Below, in pieces: positions 24,421 to 39,084 of a DNA stretch of 64,000 nt. Each line of letters begins with the position of its first letter. Positions within the stretch are counted from its first letter, which is position 1. The DNA lies in the NCBI GenBank assembly GCA_023053545.1, contig JAKZAN010000072.1:1-64000 (forward strand), given 5' to 3'. The translations under genes and the position numbers were made by a program. The stretch comes from Lepidurus packardi (taxonomy: Eukaryota > Arthropoda > Branchiopoda > Notostraca > Triopsidae). The notes beneath the pieces are model-generated. The model was not told the DNA's origin, ran no database searches, and worked only from the letters and a program-made list of their open reading frames with translations.

Positions 24421-27400
24421 ACTGAATTAATTCCTTACGGACTAAATTAATTCCTTACGGACTGAATTAATTCCTTACGGACTTAATTAATTCCTTACGT
24501 ACTTAATTAATTCCTTACGGTCTGAATTAATTCCGTACGGATTTTATTAATTCCTTACGTACTGAATTAATTCCGTACGGATTTTATTAATTCCTTACGG
24601 ACTGAATAAATTCCTTACGGACTGAATTAATACCTTACGGACTGAATTAAATCCTTACGGACTGAATTAATTCCTTACGGACTGAATTAATTCCTTACGG
24701 ACTGAATTAATTCCTTACTGACTGAAGTTATTCCTTACGGACTGAATTAATTCCTTATGGACTGAATTAATTCCTTACGGACTGAATTAATTTCATACGG
24801 ACTGAATTAATTCCTTACGGACTGAATTACTTCCTTACGGACTGAATTAATTCCTTACTGACTGAATTAATTCCTTACGGACTGAATTAATTCCTTACGG
24901 ACTGAATTAATTCCTTACGGACTGAATTAATTCCTTACGGCCTGAATTAATTCCGTACGGATTTTATTAATTCCTTACGGACTGAATTAATTCATTACGG
25001 ACTTAATTAATCCATTACGGACTGAATTATTTCCTTACGTACTGAAGTTATTCCTTACGGACTGAATTAATTCCTTACGGACTGAATTAATTCCTTAATT
25101 AATTCCTTACGGACTGAATTAATTTCATACGGGCTGAATTAATTCCTTACGGACTGACTTAATTCCTTACGGACTGAATTAATACCTTACGGACTGAATT
25201 AAATCCTTACGGACTGAATTATTCCTTACGGACTGAATTAATTCCTTACGGACTGAATTAATTCCTTACGGACTGAATTAATACCTTACGGACTGAATTA
25301 AATCCTTACGGACTGAATTAATTCCTTACGGACTGAATTAATTCCTTACGGACTGAATTAATTCCTTACTGACTTAATTAATTCCTTACGGACTGAATTA
25401 ATTCCTTACGGACGAAATTAATTCCTTACGGACTGAATTAATTCCTTACGGACTTAATTAATTCCTTACGTACTTAATTAATTCCTTACGGTCTGAATTA
25501 ATTCCGTACGGATTTTATTAATTCCTTATGGACTGAATTAATTCCGTACGGATTTTATTAATTCCTTACGGACTGAATAAATTCCTTACGAACTGTATTA
25601 ATTCCGTACGGATTTTATTAATTCCTTACGGACTGAATTTATTCATTACGGACTTAATTAATCCATTACAGACTGAATTAATTCCTTACGGACTGAATTA
25701 ATTCCTTACGGACTGAATTAATACCTTACGGACTGAATTAAATCCTTACGGACTGAATTAATTCCTTACGGACTGAATTAATTCCTTACGGACTGAATTA
25801 ATTCCTTACTGACTGAATTAAATCCTTACGGACTGAATTAATTCCTTACGGACTGAATTAATTCCTTTCGGACTTAGTTAATTCCTTACGTACTTAATTA
25901 ATTCCTTACGGTCTGAATTAATTCCGTACGGATTTTATTAATTCCTTACGGACTGAATTAATTCATTACGGACTTAATTAATCCATTACGGACTGAATTA
26001 TTTCTTTACGTACTGAAGTTATTCCTTACACACTGAATTAATTACTTACGGACTGAATTATTTCCTTACATACTGAAATAATTCCTTACGGACTGAATTA
26101 ATTCCTTACGGACTGAATTAATTCCTTAATTAATTCCTTACGGACTGAATTAATTTCATACGGACTGAATTAATTTCATACGGACTGAATTAATTCATTA
26201 CGGACTTAATTAATCGATTACGGACTGAATTAATTCCTTACGGACTGAATTAATTCCTTACGGACTAAATTAATTCCTTACGGACTGAATTAATTCCTTA
26301 CGGACTTAATTAATTCCTTACGTACTTAATTAATTCCTTACGGTCTGAATTAATTCCGTACGGATTTTATTAATTCCTTACGTACTGAATTAATTCCGTA
26401 CGGATTTTATTAATTCCTTACGGACTGAATAAATTCCTTACGGACTGAATTAATACCTTACGGACTGAATTAAATCCTTACGGACTGAATTAATTCCTTA
26501 CGGACTGAATTATTTCCTTACGGACTGAATTAATTCCTTACTGACTGAAGTTATTCCTTACGGACTGAATTAATTCCTTACGGACTGAATTAATTCCTTA
26601 CGGACTGAATTAATTCCTTACGGACTGAATTAATTCCTTACGGCCTGAATTAATTCCGTACGGATTTTATTAATTCCTTACGGACTGAATTAATTCATTA
26701 CGGACTTAATTAATCCATTACGGACTGAATTATTTCCTTACGTACTGAAGTTATTCCTTACGGACTGAATTAATTCCTTACGGACTGAATTAATTCCTTA
26801 ATTAATTCCTTACGGACTGAATTAATTTCATACGGACTGAATTAATTCCTTACGGACTGACTTAATTCCTTACGGACTGAATTAATACCTTACGGACTGA
26901 ATTAAATCCTTACGGACTGAATTAATTCCTTACGGACTGAATTAATTCCTTACGGACTGAATTAATTCCTTACGGACTGAATTAATACCTTACGGACTGA
27001 ATTAAATCCTTACGGACTGAATTAATTCCTTACGGACTGAATTAATTCCTTACGGACTGAATTAATTCCTTACTGACTTAATTAATTCCTTACGGACTGA
27101 ATTAATTCCTTACGGACTAAATTAATTCCTTACGGACTGAATTAATTCCTTACGGACTTAATTAATTCCTTACGTACTTAATTAATTCCTTACGGTCTGA
27201 ATTAATTCCGTACGGATTTTATTAATTCCTTATGGACTGAATTAATTCCGTACGGATTTTATTAATTCCTTACGGACTGAATAAATTCCTTACGAACTGA
27301 ATTAATTCCGTACGGATTTTATTAATTCCTTACGGACTGAATTTATTCATTACGGACTTAATTAATCCATTACAAACTGAATTAATTCCTTACGGACTGA

Positions 27401-28717
27401 TATAATTCCTTACGGACTGAATTAATACCTTACGGACTGAATTAAATCCTTACGGACTGAATTAATTCCTTACGGACTGAATTAATTCCTTACGGACTGA
27501 ATTAATTCCTTACTGACTGAATTAAATCCTTACGGACTGAATTAATTCCTTACGGACTGAATTAATTCCTTACGGTCTGAATTAATTCCGTACGGATTTT
27601 ATTAATTCCTTACGGACTGAATTAATTCATTACGGACTTAATTAATCCATTACGGACTGAATTATTTCTTTACGTACTGAAGTTATTCCTTACGGACTGA
27701 ATTAATTACTTACGGACTGAATTATTTCCTTACATACTGAAATAATTCCTTACGGACTGAATTAATTCCTTAATTAATTCCTTACGGACTGAATTAATTT
27801 CATACGGACTGAATTAATTCATTACGGACTTAATTAATCCATTACGGACTGAATTAATTCCTTACGGACTGAATTAATTCCTTACGGACTAAATTAATTC
27901 CTTACGGACTGAATTAATTCCTTACGGACTTAATTAATTCCTTACGGTCTGAATTAATTCCGTACGGATTTTATTAATTCCTTACGGACTGAATAAATTC
28001 ATTACGGACTAAATTAATACCTTACGGACTGAATTAAATCCTTACGGACTGAATTAATTCCTTACGGACTGAATTAATTCCTTACGGACTGAATTAATTC
28101 CTTACTGACTGAATTAATTCCTTACTGACTGAATTAATTCCTTACGGACTAAATTAATTCCTTACGGACTGAATTAATTCCTTTCGGACTTAATTAATTC
28201 CTTACGTACTTAATTAATTCCTTACGGTCTGAATTAATTCCGTACGGATTTTATTAATTCCTTACGGACTGAATTAATTCCGTACGGATTTTATTAATTC
28301 CTTACGGACTAAATAAATTCCTTACGAACTGAATTAATTCCGTACGGATTTTATTAATTCCTTACGGACTGAATTTATTAATTACGGACTTAATTAATCC
28401 ATTACAGACTGAATTAATTCCTTACGGACTGAATTAATTCCTTACGGACTGAATTAATACCTTACGGACTGAATTAAATCCTTACGGACTGAATTAATTC
28501 CTTACGGTCTGAATTAATTCCGTACGGATTTTATTAATTCCTTACGGACTGAATTAATTCATTACGGACTTAATTAATCCATTTCGGACTGAATTATTTC
28601 TTTACGTACTGAAGTTATTCCTTACGGACTGAATTAATTACTTACGGACTGAATTATTTCCTTACATACTGAAATAATTATTTACGGACTGAATTAATTC
28701 CTTACGGACTGAATTAA
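24421..28717. repeat. Array B, left domain continued (copies of the 21-23 kb blocks)
   Basis: This stretch contains further copies of the higher-order block seen at 21,241-22,900: one from about 25,108 and another from 26,811. Diagnostic TATGGACTG followed by CCGTACGGATTTT occurs at 25,527 and 27,231, and also at 21,661 and 17,581. At 27,361 a TACAAACTG change replaces TACAGACTG of the sister copies. No other sequence class is present. Confidence 0.8.
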
Positions 28718-30081
28718 TTCCTTAATTAATTCCTTACGGACTGAATTAATTTCATACGGACTGAATTAATTCATTACGGACTTAATTAATCGATTACGGA
28801 CTTAATTAATCCATTACAGACTGAATTAATTCCTTACGGACTGAATTAATTCCGTACGGATTTTATTAATTCCTTACGGACTGAATTAATTCATTACGGA
28901 CTTAATTAATCCATTACGGACTGAATTATTTCCTTATGTACTGAAGTTATTCCTTACGGACTGAATTAATTCCTTACGTACTGAAATAATTCCTTACGGA
29001 CTGAATAAATTCCTTACGGACTGAATTAATTCCTTACGGACTGAATTAATTCCTTACGGACTGAATTAATTCCTTGTTGACTGAATTAATTCCTTACGGA
29101 CTGAATTAATTCCTTACGGACTGAATTAATTCCTTACGGACTGAATTAATTCCTTACGGACTTAATTAATTCCTTACGTACTTAATTAATTCCTTACGGT
29201 CTGAATTAATTCCGTACGGATTTTATTAATTCCTTACGGACTGAATTAATTCATTACGGACTTAATTAATCCATTTCGGACTGAATTATTTCTTTACGTA
29301 CTGAAGTTATTCCTTACGGACTGAATTAATTACTTACGGACTGAATTATTTCCTTACATACTGAAATAATTCCTTACGGACTGAATTAATTCCTTACGGA
29401 CTGAATTAATTCCTTAATTAATTCCTTACGGACTGAAATAATTTCATACGGGCTGAATTAATTCATTACGGACTTAATTAATCGATTACGGACTTAATTA
29501 ATCCATTACAGACTGAATTAATTCCTTACGGACTGAATTAATTCCGTACGGATTTTATTAATTCCTTACGGACTGAATTAATTCATTACGGACTTAATTA
29601 ATCCATTACGGACTGAATTATTTCCTTATGTACTGAAGTTATTCCTTACGGACTGAATTAATTCCTTACGTACTGAAATAATTCCTTACGGACTGAATTA
29701 ATTCCTTACGGACTGAATTAATTTCTTACGGACTGAATTAATTCCTTACGGACTGAATTAATTCCTTGTTGACTGAATTAATTCCTTACGGACTGAATTA
29801 ATTCCTTACGGACTGAATTAATTCCTTACGGACTGAATTAATTCCTTACGGACTTAATTAATTCCTTACGTACTTAATTAATTCCTTACGGTCTGAATTA
29901 ATTCCGTACGGATTTTATTAATTCCTTACGGACTGAATTAATTCATTACGGACTTAATTAATCCATTTCGGACTGAATTATTTCTTTACGTACTGAAGTT
30001 ATTCCTTACGGACTGAATTAATTACTTACGGACTGAATTATTTCCTTACATACTGAAATAATTCCTTACGGACTGAATTAA
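28718..30081. repeat. Array B tandem duplication of 692 bp
   Basis: Copy 1 runs 28,718-29,409 (692 bp) and copy 2 runs 29,410-30,081 (672 bp, one monomer shorter). Each starts with the 12-bp truncated monomer and carries a rare CCTTGTTGACTG monomer (near 29,072 and 29,764), a CCTTATGTACTG monomer and a CCATTTCGG monomer. Another truncated monomer at 30,082 starts the next unit. Confidence 0.85.
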
Positions 30082-30960
30082 TTCCTTAATTAATTCCTTA
30101 CGGACTGAATTAATTTCATACGGACTGAATTAATTCATTACGGACTTAATTAATCGATAACGGACTTAATTAATCCATTACAGACTGAATTAATTCCTTA
30201 CGGACTGAAGTAATTCCTTACGGACTGAATTAATTCCTTACGGACTTCATTAATTCCTTACGTACTTAATTAATTCCTTACGTACTTAATTAATTCCTTA
30301 CGGTCTGAATTAATTCCGTACGGATTTTATTAATTCCTTACGGACTGAATTAATTCCGTACGGATTTTATTAATTCCTTACGGACTGAATAAATTCCTTA
30401 CGAACTGAATTAATTCCGTACGGATTTTATTAATTCCTTACGGACTGAATTTATTCATTACGGACTTAATTAATCCATTACAGACTGAATTAATTCCTTA
30501 CGGACTGAATTAATTCCTTACGGACTGAATTAATACCTTACGGACTGAATTAAATCCTTACGGAGTGAATTAATTCCTTACGGACTGAATTAATTCTTTA
30601 CGGACTGAATTAATTCCTTACTGACTGAATTAAATCCTTACGGACTGAATTAATTCCTTACGGACTGAATTAATTCCTTTCGGACTGAATTAATTCCTTA
30701 CGGACTGAATTAATTCCTTACAGACTGAATTAATTCCTTACGGACTGAATTAATTCCTTACGGAATTAATTAATTCCTTACGTACTTTATTAATTCCTTA
30801 CGGTCTGAATTAATTCCGTACGGATTTTATTAATTCCTTACGGACTGAATTAATTCCATACGGATTTTATTAATTCCTTACGGACTGAATAAATTCCTTA
30901 CGAACAGAATTAATTCCGTACGGATTTTATTAATTCCTTACGGACTGAATAAATTCCTTA

Positions 30961-33900
30961 CGGACTGAATTAATTCATTACGGACTTAATTAATCGATTA
31001 CGGACTGAATTAATTCCTTACGTACTGAACTTATTCCTTACGGACTGAATTAATTCCTTACGGACTGAATTAATTCCTTACGGACTGAATTAATTCCTTA
31101 CGGACTGAATTAATACCTGACGGACTGAACTAAATCCTTACGGACTGAATTAATTCCTTACGGACTGAATTAATTCCTTACGGACTGAATTAATTCCTTA
31201 CTGACTGAATTAATTCCTTACGGACTGAATTAATTCCTTACAGACTGAATTAATTCCTTACGGACTGAATTAATTCCTTTCGGACTTAATTAATTCCTTA
31301 CGTACTTTACTAATTCCTTACGGTCTGAATTAATTCCGTAAGGATTTTATTAATTCCTTACGGACTGAATTAATTCCGTACGGATTTTATTAATTCCTTA
31401 CGGACTGAATAAATTCCTTACGAACTGAATTAATTCCGTACGGATTTTATTAATTCCTTACGGACTGAATAAATTCCTTACGAACTGAATTAATTCCGTA
31501 CGGATTTTATTAATTCCTTATGGACTGAATTTATTCATTACGGACTTAATTAATCCATTACAGACTGAATTATTTCCTTACGTATTGAAGTTATTCCTTA
31601 AGGACTGAATTAATTCCTTACGTACTGAAATAATTCCTTACGGACTGAATTAATTCCTTACGGACTGAATTAATTCCTTACGGACTGAATTAATTCCTTA
31701 ATTAATTCCTTTCGGACTGAATTAATTCATTACGGACTTAATTAATTTCATACGGACTGAATTAATTCATTACGGACTTAATTAATCGATTACGGACTGA
31801 ATTAATTCCTAACGTACTGAACTTATTCCTTACGGACTGAATTAATTCCTTACGGACTGAATTAATTCCTTACGGACTGAATTAATTCTTTACGGACTGA
31901 ATTAATACCTTACTGACTAAATTAAATCCTTACGGACTGAATTATTTCCTTACGGACTGAATTAATTAATTACGGACTGAATTAATTCCTTACTGACTGA
32001 ATTAAACCCTTACGGACTGAATTAATTCCTTACGGACTGAATTAGTTCCTTAAGGACTGAATTAATTCCTTACGGACTGAATTAATTCCTTACGGACTGA
32101 ATTAATACCTTACGGACTGAATGAAATCCTTACGGACTGAATTAATTCCTTACGGACTGAATTAATTCCTTACGGACTGAATTAATTCCTTGCTGACTGA
32201 ATTAATTCCTTACGGACTGAATTAATTGCTTACGGACTGAATTAATTCCTTACGGACTGAATTAATTCCTTACGGACTTAATTAATTCCTTACGGTCTGA
32301 ATTAATTCCGTACGGATTTTATTACTTCCTTACGGACTTAATTAATTCCTTACGAACTGAAGTAATTCCTTACGGACTGAATTAATTCCTTACGGACTGA
32401 ATTAATTCCTTACTGACTGAATTAATTCCTTACGGACTGAATTAATTAATTTCGGACTGAATTAATTCCTTACTGACTGAATTAAATCCTTACGGACTGA
32501 ATTAATTCCTTACGGACTGAATTAGTTCCTTAAGGACTGAATTAATTCCTTACGGACTGAATTAATTCATTACGGACTTAATTAATCGATTACGGACTGA
32601 ATTAATTCCTTACGTACTGAACTTATTCCTTACGGACTGAATTAATTCCTTACGGACTGAATTAATTCCTTACGGACTGAATTAATTCCTTACGGACTGA
32701 ATTAATACCTGACGGACTGAACTAAATCCTTACGGACTGAATTAATTCCTAACGTACTGAACTTATTCCTTACGGACTGAATTAATTCCTTACGGACTGA
32801 ATTAATTCCTTACGGACTGAATTAATTCTTTACGGACTGAATTAATACCTTACTGACTAAATTAAATCCTTACGGACTGAATTATTTCCTTACGGACTGA
32901 ATTAATTAATTACGGACTGAATTAATTCCTTACTGACTGAATTAAACCCTTACGGACTGAATTAATTCCTTACGGACTGAATTAGTTCCTTAAGGACTGA
33001 ATTAATTCCTTACGGACTGAATTAATTCCTTACGGACTGAATTAATACCTTACGGACTGAATGAAATCCTTACGGACTGAATTAATTCCTTACGGACTGA
33101 ATTAATTCCTTACGGACTGAATTAATTCCTTGCTGACTGAATTAATTCCTTACGGACTGAATTAATTGCTTACGGACTGAATTAATTCCTTACGGACTGA
33201 ATTAATTCCTTACGGACTTAATTAATTCCTTACGGTCTGAATTAATTCCGTACGGATTTTATTACTTCCTTACGGACTTAATTAATTCCTTACGAACTGA
33301 AGTAATTCCTTACGGACTGAATTAATTCCTTACGGACTGAATTAATTCCTTACTGACTGAATTAATTCCTTACGGACTGAATTAATTAATTTCGGACTGA
33401 ATTAATTCCTTACTGACTGAATTAAATCCTTACGGACTGAATTAATTCCTTACGGACTGAATTAGTTCCTTAAGGACTGAATTAATTCCTTACGGACTGA
33501 ATTAATTCATTACGGACTTAATTAATCGATTACGGACTGAATTAATTCCTTACGTACTGAACTTATTCCTTACGGACTGAATTAATTCCTTACGGACTGA
33601 ATTAATTCCTTACGGACTGAATTAATTCCTTACGGACTGAATTAATACCTGACGGACTGAACTAAATCCTTACGGACTGAATTAATTCCTTACGGACTGA
33701 ATTAATTCCTTACGGACTGAATTAATTCCTTACTGACTGAATTAATTCCTTACGGACTGAATTAATTCCTTACAGACTGAATTAATTCCTTACGGACTGA
33801 ATTAATTCCTTTCGGACTTAATTAATTCCTTACGTACTTTACTAATTCCTTACGGTCTGAATTAATTCCGTAAGGATTTTATTAATTCCTTACGGACTGA

Positions 33901-35520
33901 ATTAATTCCGTACGGATTTTATTAATTCCTTACGGACTGAATAAATTCCTTACGAACTGAATTAATTCCGTACGGATTTTATTAATTCCTTACGGACTGA
34001 ATAAATTCCTTACGAACTGAATTAATTCCGTACGGATTTTATTAATTCCTTATGGACTGAATTTATTCATTACGGACTTAATTAATCCATTACAGACTGA
34101 ATTATTTCCTTACGTATTGAAGTTATTCCTTAAGGACTGAATTAATTCCTTACGTACTGAAATAATTCCTTACGGACTGAATTAATTCCTTACGGACTGA
34201 ATTAATTCCTTACGGACTGAATTAATTCCTTAATTAATTCCTTTCGGACTGAATTAATTCATTACGGACTTAATTAATTTCATACGGACTGAATTAATTC
34301 ATTACGGACTTAATTAATCGATTACGGACTGAATTAATTCCTAACGTACTGAACTTATTCCTTACGGACTGAATTAATTCCTTACGGACTGAATTAATTC
34401 CTTACGGACTGAATTAATTCTTTACGGACTGAATTAATACCTTACTGACTAAATTAAATCCTTACGGACTGAATTATTTCCTTACGGACTGAATTAATTA
34501 ATTACGGACTGAATTAATTCCTTACTGACTGAATTAAACCCTTACGGACTGAATTAATTCCCTACGGACTGAATTAGTTCCTTAAGGACTGAATTAATTC
34601 CTTACGGACTGAATTAATTCCTTACGGACTGAATTAATACCTTACGGACTGAATGAAATCCTTACGGACTGAATTAATTCCTTACGGACTGAATTAATTC
34701 CTTACGGAGTGAATTAATTCCTTGCTGACTGAATTAATTCCTTACGGACTGAATTAATTGCTTACGGACTGAATTAATTCCTTACGGACTGAATTAATTC
34801 CTTACGGACTTAATTAATTCCTTACGTACTTAATTAATTCCTTACGGTCTGAATTAATTCCGTACGGATTTTATTACTTCCTTACGGACTTAATTAATTC
34901 CTTACGAACTGAAGTAATTCCTTACGGACTGAATTAATTCCTTACGGACTGAATTAATACCTTACTGACTGAATTAATTCCTTACGGACTGAATTAATTA
35001 ATTTCGGACTGAATTAATTCCTTACTGACTGAATTAAATCCTTACGGACTGAATTAATTCCTTACGGACTGAATTAGTTCCTTAAGGACTGAATTAATTC
35101 CTTACGGACTGAATTAATTCCTTACGGACTGAATTAATACCTTACGGACTGAATGAATTCCTTACGGACTGAATTAATTCCTTGCTGACTGAATTAATTC
35201 CTTACGGACTGAATTAATTCATTTCGGACTGAATTAATTCCTTACGGACTGAATTAATTCCTTACGGACTTAATTAATTCCTTACGTACTTAATTAATTC
35301 CTTACGGTCTGAATTAATTCCGTACGGATTTTATTACTTCCTTACGGACTTAATTAATTCCTTACGAACTGAATTAATTCCTTACGGACTGAATTAATTC
35401 CTTACGGACTGAATTAATTCCTTACTGACTGAATTAATTCCTTACGGACTGAATTAATTCCTTACAGACTGAATTAATTCCTTACGGACTGAATTAATTC
35501 CTTTCGGACTTAATTAATTC
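30961..35520. repeat. Array B, 1,592/2,532-bp higher-order duplication
   Basis: Sequence from about 30,961 recurs at an offset of 2,532 bp, for example CCGTAAGGATTTT near 31,338 and 33,870 and CTAACGTACTG near 31,811 and 34,343. The offset is 1,592 bp when the 940-bp duplication nested inside is discounted (CGAT marker at 30,995 and 32,587). The later copy has one extra TACGTACTT monomer near 34,815. A related block lies about 13.2 kb downstream (CTAACGTACTG at 47,555). Confidence 0.8.
31801..33680. repeat. Array B perfect tandem duplication of 940 bp (47 monomers)
   Basis: Reading line by line, 31,801-32,740 and 32,741-33,680 agree at every base I compared. This includes rare monomers such as CTAACGTACTGAACTT, ATTAAACCCTTACGG, CCTTGCTGACTG, ATTGCTTACGG and AATTAATTTCGG. 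The length is exactly 47 monomers. Flanks differ, which fixes the breakpoints to within one monomer. It is nested within the 2,532-bp duplication. Confidence 0.9.
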
Positions 35521-38500
35521 CTTACGTACTTTATTAATTCCTTACGGTCTGAATTAATTCCGTACGGATTTTATTAATTCCTTACGGACTGAATTAATTC
35601 CGTACGGATTTTATTAATTCCTTACGGACTGAATAAATTCCTTACGAACTGAATTAATTCCGTACGGATTTTATTAATTCCTTACGGACTGAATTTATTC
35701 ATTACGGACTTAATTAATCCATTACAGACTGAATTATTTCCTTACGTATTGAAGTTATTCCTTACGGACTGAATTAATTCCTTACGTACTGAAATAATTC
35801 CTTACGGACTGAATTAATTCCTTACGGACTGAATTAATTCCTTACGGACTTAATTAATTCCTTACGTACTTAATTAATTCCTTACGGTCTGAATTAATTC
35901 CGTACGGATTTTATTAATTCCTTACGGACTGAATTAATTCCTTACGAACTGAATTAATTCCTTACGGACTGAATTAATTCTTTACGGACTGAATTAATTC
36001 CTTAAAGACTGAATTAATTCCTTATGGACTTAATTAGTTCCGTAAGGAATGAATTAATTAATTACGGACTGAAATAATTCCCTACGGACTGAATTAATTA
36101 ATTACGGACTGAAATAATTCCTTACGGACTGTATTAATTCCTTACGGACTGAGTTAATTCCTTACGGACTGAATTAATTTCATACGGACTGAATTAATTC
36201 ATTACGGACTTAATTAATCGATTACGGACTGAATTAATTCCTTACGGACTGAATTAATTCCTTACTGACTGAATTAATTCCTTACGGACTGAATTAATTC
36301 CTTACGGACTGAATTAATTTCATACGGACTGAATTAATTCCTTACGGACTTAATTAATCGATTACGGACTGAATTAATTCCTTACGGACTGAATTAATTC
36401 CTTACTGACTGAATTAATTCTTTAGGATTTATTGAATTCCTTTCTTACTGAATTAACTACTTACGGACTGAATTAATTCCTTACGTACTTAATTAATTCC
36501 TTACGGTCTGAATTAATTCCGTACGGATTTTATTAATTCTTTACGGACTGAATTAATTCATTACGGACTTAATTAATCCATTTCGGACTGAATTATTTCT
36601 TTACGTACTGAAGTTATTCCTTACGGACTGAATTAATTACTTACGGACTGAATTATTTCCTTACATACTGAAATAATTCCTTACGGACTGAATTAATTCC
36701 TTACGGACTGAATTAGTTCCTTAATTAATTCCTTACGGACTGAATTAATTTCATACGGACTGAATTACTTCATTACGGACTTAATTAATCGATTACGGAC
36801 TTAATTAATCCATTACAGACTGAATTAATTCCTTACGGACTGAATTAATTCCTTACTGACTGAATTAATTCCTTACGGACTGAATTAATTCCTTACAGAC
36901 TGAATTAATTCCTTACGGACTGAATTAATTCCTTTCGGACTTAATTAATTCCTTACGTACTTTATTAATTCCTTACGGTCTGAATTAATTCCGTACGGAT
37001 TTTATTAATTCCTTACGGACTGAATTAATTCCGTACGGATTTTATTAATTCCTTACGGACTGAATAAATTCCTTACGAACTGAATTAATTCCGTACGGAT
37101 TTTATTAATTCCTTACGGACTGAATTTATTCATTACGGACTTAATTAATCCATTACAGACTGAATTATTTCCTTACGTATTGAAGTTATTCCTTACGGAC
37201 TGAATTAATTCCTTACGTACTGAAATAATTCCTTACGGACTGAATTAATTCCTTACGGACTGAATTAATTCCTTACGGACTTAATTAATTCCTTACGTAC
37301 TTAATTAATTCCTTACGGTCTGAATTAATTCCGTACGGATTTTATTAATTCCTTACGGACTGAATTAATTCCTTACGAACTGAATTAATTCCTTACGGAC
37401 TGAATTAATTCTTTACGGACTGAATTAATTCCTTAAAGACTGAATTAATTCCTTATGGACTTAATTATTTCCGTAAGGAATGAATTAATTAATTACGGAC
37501 TGAAATAATTCCCTACGGACTGAATTAATTAATTACGGACTGAAATAATTCCTTACGGACTGTATTAATTCCTTACGGACTGAGTTAATTCCTTACGGAC
37601 TGAATTAATTTCATACGGACTGAATTAATTCATTACGGACTTAATTAATCGATTACGGACTGAATTAATTCCTTACGGACTGAATTAATTCCTTACTGAC
37701 TGAATTAATTCTTTAGGATTTATTGAATTCCTTTCTTACTGAATTAACTACTTACGGACTGAATTAATTCCTTACGTACTTAATTAATTCCTTACGGTCT
37801 GAATTAATTCCGTACGGATTTTATTAATTCTTTAAGGACTGAATTAATTCATTACGGACTTAATTAATCCATTTCGGACTGAATTATTTCTTTACGTACT
37901 GAAGTTATTCCTTACGGACTGAATTAATTACTTACGGACTGAATTATTTCCTTACATACTGAAATAATTCCTTACGGACTGAATTAATTCCTTACGGACT
38001 GAATTAGTTCCTTAATTAATTCCTTACGGACTGAATTAATTTCATACGGACTGAATTACTTCATTACGGACTTAATTAATCGATTACGGACTTAATTAAT
38101 CCATTACAGACTGAATTAATTCCTTACGGACTGAATTAATTCCTTACTGACTGAATTAATTCCTTACGGACTGAATTAATTCCTTACAGACTGAATTAAT
38201 TCCTTACGGACTGAATTAATTCCTTTCGGACTTAATTAATTCCTTACGTACTTTATTAATTCCTTACGGTCTGAATTAATTCCGTACGGATTTTATTAAT
38301 TCCTTACGGACTGAATTAATTCCGTACGGATTTTATTAATTCCTTACGGACTGAATAAATTCCTTACGAACTGAATTAATTCCGTACGGATTTTATTAAT
38401 TCCTTACGGACTGAATTTATTCATTACGGACTTAATTAATCCATTACAGACTGAATTATTTCCTTACGTATTGAAGTTATTCCTTACGGACTGAATTAAT

Positions 38501-39084
38501 TCCTTACGTACTGAAATAATTCCTTACGGACTGAATTAATTCCTTACGGACTGAATTAATTCCTTACGGACTTAATTAATTCCTTACGTACTTAATTAAT
38601 TCCTTACGGTCTGAATTAATTCCGTACGGATTTTATTAATTCCTTACGGACTGAATTAATTCCTTACGAACTGAATTAATTCCTTACGGACTGAATTAAT
38701 TCTTTACGGACTGAATTAATTCCTTATGGACTTAATTAGTTCCGTAAGGAATGAATTAATTAATTACGGACTGAAATAATTCCCTACGGACTGAATTAAT
38801 TAATTACGGACTGAAATAATTCCTTACGGACTGTATTAATTCCTTACGGACTGAGTTAATTCCTTACGGACTGAATTAATTTCATACGGACTGAATTAAT
38901 TCATTACGGACTTAATTAATCGATTACGGACTGAATTAATTCCTTACGGACTGAATTAATTCCTTACTGACTGAATTAATTCCTTACGGACTGAATTAAT
39001 TCCTTACGGACTGAATTAATTTCATACGGACTGAATTAATTCCTTACGGACTTAATTAATCGATTACGGACTGAATTAATTCCT
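35521..39084. repeat. Array B middle domain, first copies of the 1.3-1.4-kb unit
   Basis: The 19-bp landmark TTCTTTAGGATTTATTGAA appears with its AGG at 36,424 and 37,715, and next at 39,126. The spacings (1,291 and 1,411 bp) equal a whole number of 20-mers minus 9, as expected from one 12-bp unit (minus 8) and one 19-bp unit (minus 1) per repeat. Each repeat also carries the CCTTAAAGACTG and CCGTAAGGAATG monomers, although the copy near 38,720 has lost the AAAGAC monomer. Confidence 0.85.

Noticed and set aside
36050-36059. Inverted monomer suggested by CCGTAAGG, the reverse complement of CCTTACGG
   Set aside because: Flanking bases keep the normal orientation, and the form is two substitutions from the consensus, or one from the common CCGTACGG variant. 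Similar forms at 31,338 and 57,541 support point change, not inversion.
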